Below are positions 62,809-64,000 of a stretch of 64,000 nt of DNA, one piece after another. Each line of letters opens with the position of its first letter. Positions within the stretch are counted from its first letter, which is position 1. Under the pieces are notes generated by a model. That model saw only the letters and a program-made list of their open reading frames with translations. It made no database searches and had not been told where the DNA came from. Origin of the DNA: Gardnerella massiliensis (GTDB taxonomy: Bacteria; Actinomycetota; Actinomycetes; Actinomycetales; Bifidobacteriaceae); NCBI RefSeq assembly GCF_003408845.1, contig NZ_LRTV01000009.1, positions 28,454 to 92,453 on the forward strand, written 5' to 3'. The translations under genes and the position numbers were made by a program.

Positions 62809-64000
62809 ATGGCGATTGGTTTTAATATTCTGCTCATTATGATTTTTTTGCTGTTCGGTTCCGTTTTTGCGGCTACCGAGTTGGCTTTAGTGAGTTTACG
62901 AAGTTCGCAAATTGATCGCATGGAGATGCAGGATGCTCGCGGCGCGCGTGTTGCTAAAATTGCGCGTGATCCCAATACTTTCTTATCTGCTTTGCAAATT
63001 GGCGTAACGCTTTCTGGTTTTCTTTCTGCATCCTTCGGCGAATCTGCGTTAGCGCCTTACGTTGTTCCGCTTGTATGCTCATGGGGAGTGCCTAAGCATG
63101 TTGCAGGCCCGCTTACTACTATTTTCTTAACTCTTATTATTTCGTACTGTTCTATAGTAATTTCGGAGCTTGTGCCGAAGCGTATTGCAATGCAGCGTTC
63201 TGAGCAGATTGCGCGAGCGGTTGTGCCGGCGGTGGATATTTTCTCGAAAATTTGCAAACCTTTAATTTGGCTTATTGGTAAGAATACGAATGGTTTTGTG
63301 CGTCTTCTTGGATTTGATCCTAACGAAAAAGAAAGCGAAGTTTCTGACGAAGAATTGCGTGTGCTTGTTAATAGCAATAAGCGTTTAAGTCAGGATGAGC
63401 GTAATATTTTGGATGACGTGTTTGATGCTTCGGAAACTATTGTTGCTGAAGTGATGCGTCCGCGTGCTGACGTGGAATTTTTGGACGGCTCTTTGAGCCT
63501 TGAAGAAGCGGCTGCAAAAATTCGTGAGCTTCCGTATTCCAGATACCCTGTTATTGGCAAGGATTTTGACGACGTTATTGGTTTTGTGCATGTGCGCGAC
63601 TTGTTGGATGTTAGAGATCCTAACGCAAAAACTGTTGCAGATGTGACTCGCGAAGGAATTAGTCTTCCTGGAACTTCAAAACTATTGCCGAGCCTGGAGC
63701 TACTTCGAAAGCGCGGAATCCATTTGGCTATTGTTATTGACGAATACGGTGGAACTGACGGTATTGTAACTCTTGAAGATATGACCGAGGAGCTTGTTGG
63801 AGATATTCGCGACGAGTACGATCTGCCGGATGAAACTGAGCAAAGTAATGCAAACAAAACCACGGCTTTTGTAAACGGCGTGGCAAAAATTGATGGCGGT
63901 ATGACTATTGAAGATTTTGCTGACATTACCGGCATTGAGCTTGAAGATGGACCTTATGAAACGGTTGCAGGCTACTTTTTAGCGCATACTGGTTCTATGG
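62809..64000 (+). CDS. CNNM/CBS/HlyC-CorC family membrane protein (3' end outside window)
   Basis: The 5' 397 codons of a hemolysin-C/CorC-like protein. A CNNM (DUF21) domain with three to four helices comes first (IFLLFGSVFAATELALVSLRSSQ; SALQIGVTLSGFLSASFGESALAP). A CBS pair follows (about residues 205-330, with VMRPRADVEFLD, RYPVIGKDFDDVIGFVHVRDLL and DEYGGTDGIVTLEDMTEELVGDI). The beginning of the CorC_HlyC domain comes last (ALS at DGPYETVAGYFL). Such proteins take part in Mg2+ or Co2+ transport or efflux. The start is ATG 62809; no strong ribosome site is visible. A paralogue often follows such genes but would be beyond the window. Confidence 0.9.
   Translation, partial: MAIGFNILLIMIFLLFGSVFAATELALVSLRSSQIDRMEMQDARGARVAKIARDPNTFLSALQIGVTLSGFLSASFGESALAPYVVPLVCSWGVPKHVAGPLTTIFLTLIISYCSIVISELVPKRIAMQRSEQIARAVVPAVDIFSKICKPLIWLIGKNTNGFVRLLGFDPNEKESEVSDEELRVLVNSNKRLSQDERNILDDVFDASETIVAEVMRPRADVEFLDGSLSLEEAAAKIRELPYSRYPVIGKDFDDVIGFVHVRDLLDVRDPNAKTVADVTREGISLPGTSKLLPSLELLRKRGIHLAIVIDEYGGTDGIVTLEDMTEELVGDIRDEYDLPDETEQSNANKTTAFVNGVAKIDGGMTIEDFADITGIELEDGPYETVAGYFLAHTGSM

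Overview
The window looks like the replication-origin region of a low-GC actinobacterium of the Bifidobacteriaceae. A Gardnerella-type organism is the best fit. This rests on the actinobacterial gene order around dnaA, the AT-rich base composition, and protein types usual in bifidobacteria (class E sortase, DUF6049 protein beside murJ, DUF3566, DUF3073, THUMP-like methyltransferase). The species is an inference. No tRNA, rRNA, CRISPR array, insertion sequence or prophage was seen.

Layout. (1) 1-8.8 kb: the 3' end of an Rpf-like muralytic protein, ksgA, a LytR_C-domain protein, cca (opposite strand), a Nudix hydrolase, a DUF6049 membrane protein and murJ. (2) 8.9-12.2 kb: a pseudokinase with an extracellular domain, which corresponds to the second half of mycobacterial MviN but is a separate gene here, then trxB. 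(3) 12.3-16.5 kb: an accessory insert of two secreted acidic proteins, one with leucine-rich repeats and one with Asp-Leu-Gly repeats. They share a C-terminal tail and a duplicated downstream module that carries a parS site. (4) 16.8-23 kb, all leftward: parB, parA, rsmG, khpB/jag, yidC, yidD, rnpA and rpmH. (5) 23.0-25.4 kb: oriC, with DnaA boxes on both sides of dnaA. (6) 23.3-34.2 kb, rightward: dnaA, dnaN, recF, dciA, gyrB, gyrA and a DUF3566 protein. (7) 34.2-35.4 kb: mscL and a PAP2 phosphatase, leftward. (8) 35.5-44.4 kb: the growth and division signalling operon fhaA-fhaB-pstP-rodA-pbpA-pknA-pknB, with stop/start overlaps at most junctions. (9) 44.4-49.7 kb: a class E sortase, a DUF881 protein, crgA, a THUMP-like methyltransferase, a rhomboid protease and a small membrane protein. 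(10) 49.9-64 kb: glgP, an SCP-like protein, a 52-bp tandem repeat array, a DUF3073 protein, trpS, a ThrE-type exporter, ppc, a carbonic anhydrase/permease/TIGR03943 operon, and the 5' part of a CNNM/CBS (HlyC/CorC-like) gene.

How it works together. ParA, ParB and eight parS or parS-like palindromes between 12.4 and 20.0 kb form a chromosome-segregation locus next to oriC; four of the palindromes lie inside parB. The PASTA kinase PknB, the second kinase PknA, the phosphatase PstP and two FHA proteins sit with RodA, PbpA, CrgA and the MurJ/pseudokinase pair. That is the set expected for phospho-control of peptidoglycan precursor export and cell elongation.

The most unusual signals are: parS palindromes embedded in parB and read as repeated VSHET/VSRET; the duplicated parS-bearing module behind the two secreted acidic proteins; a DnaA-box cluster at 48.45-48.58 kb, about 25 kb from oriC; and a four-copy 52-bp repeat whose hairpin stems vary in a compensatory way.
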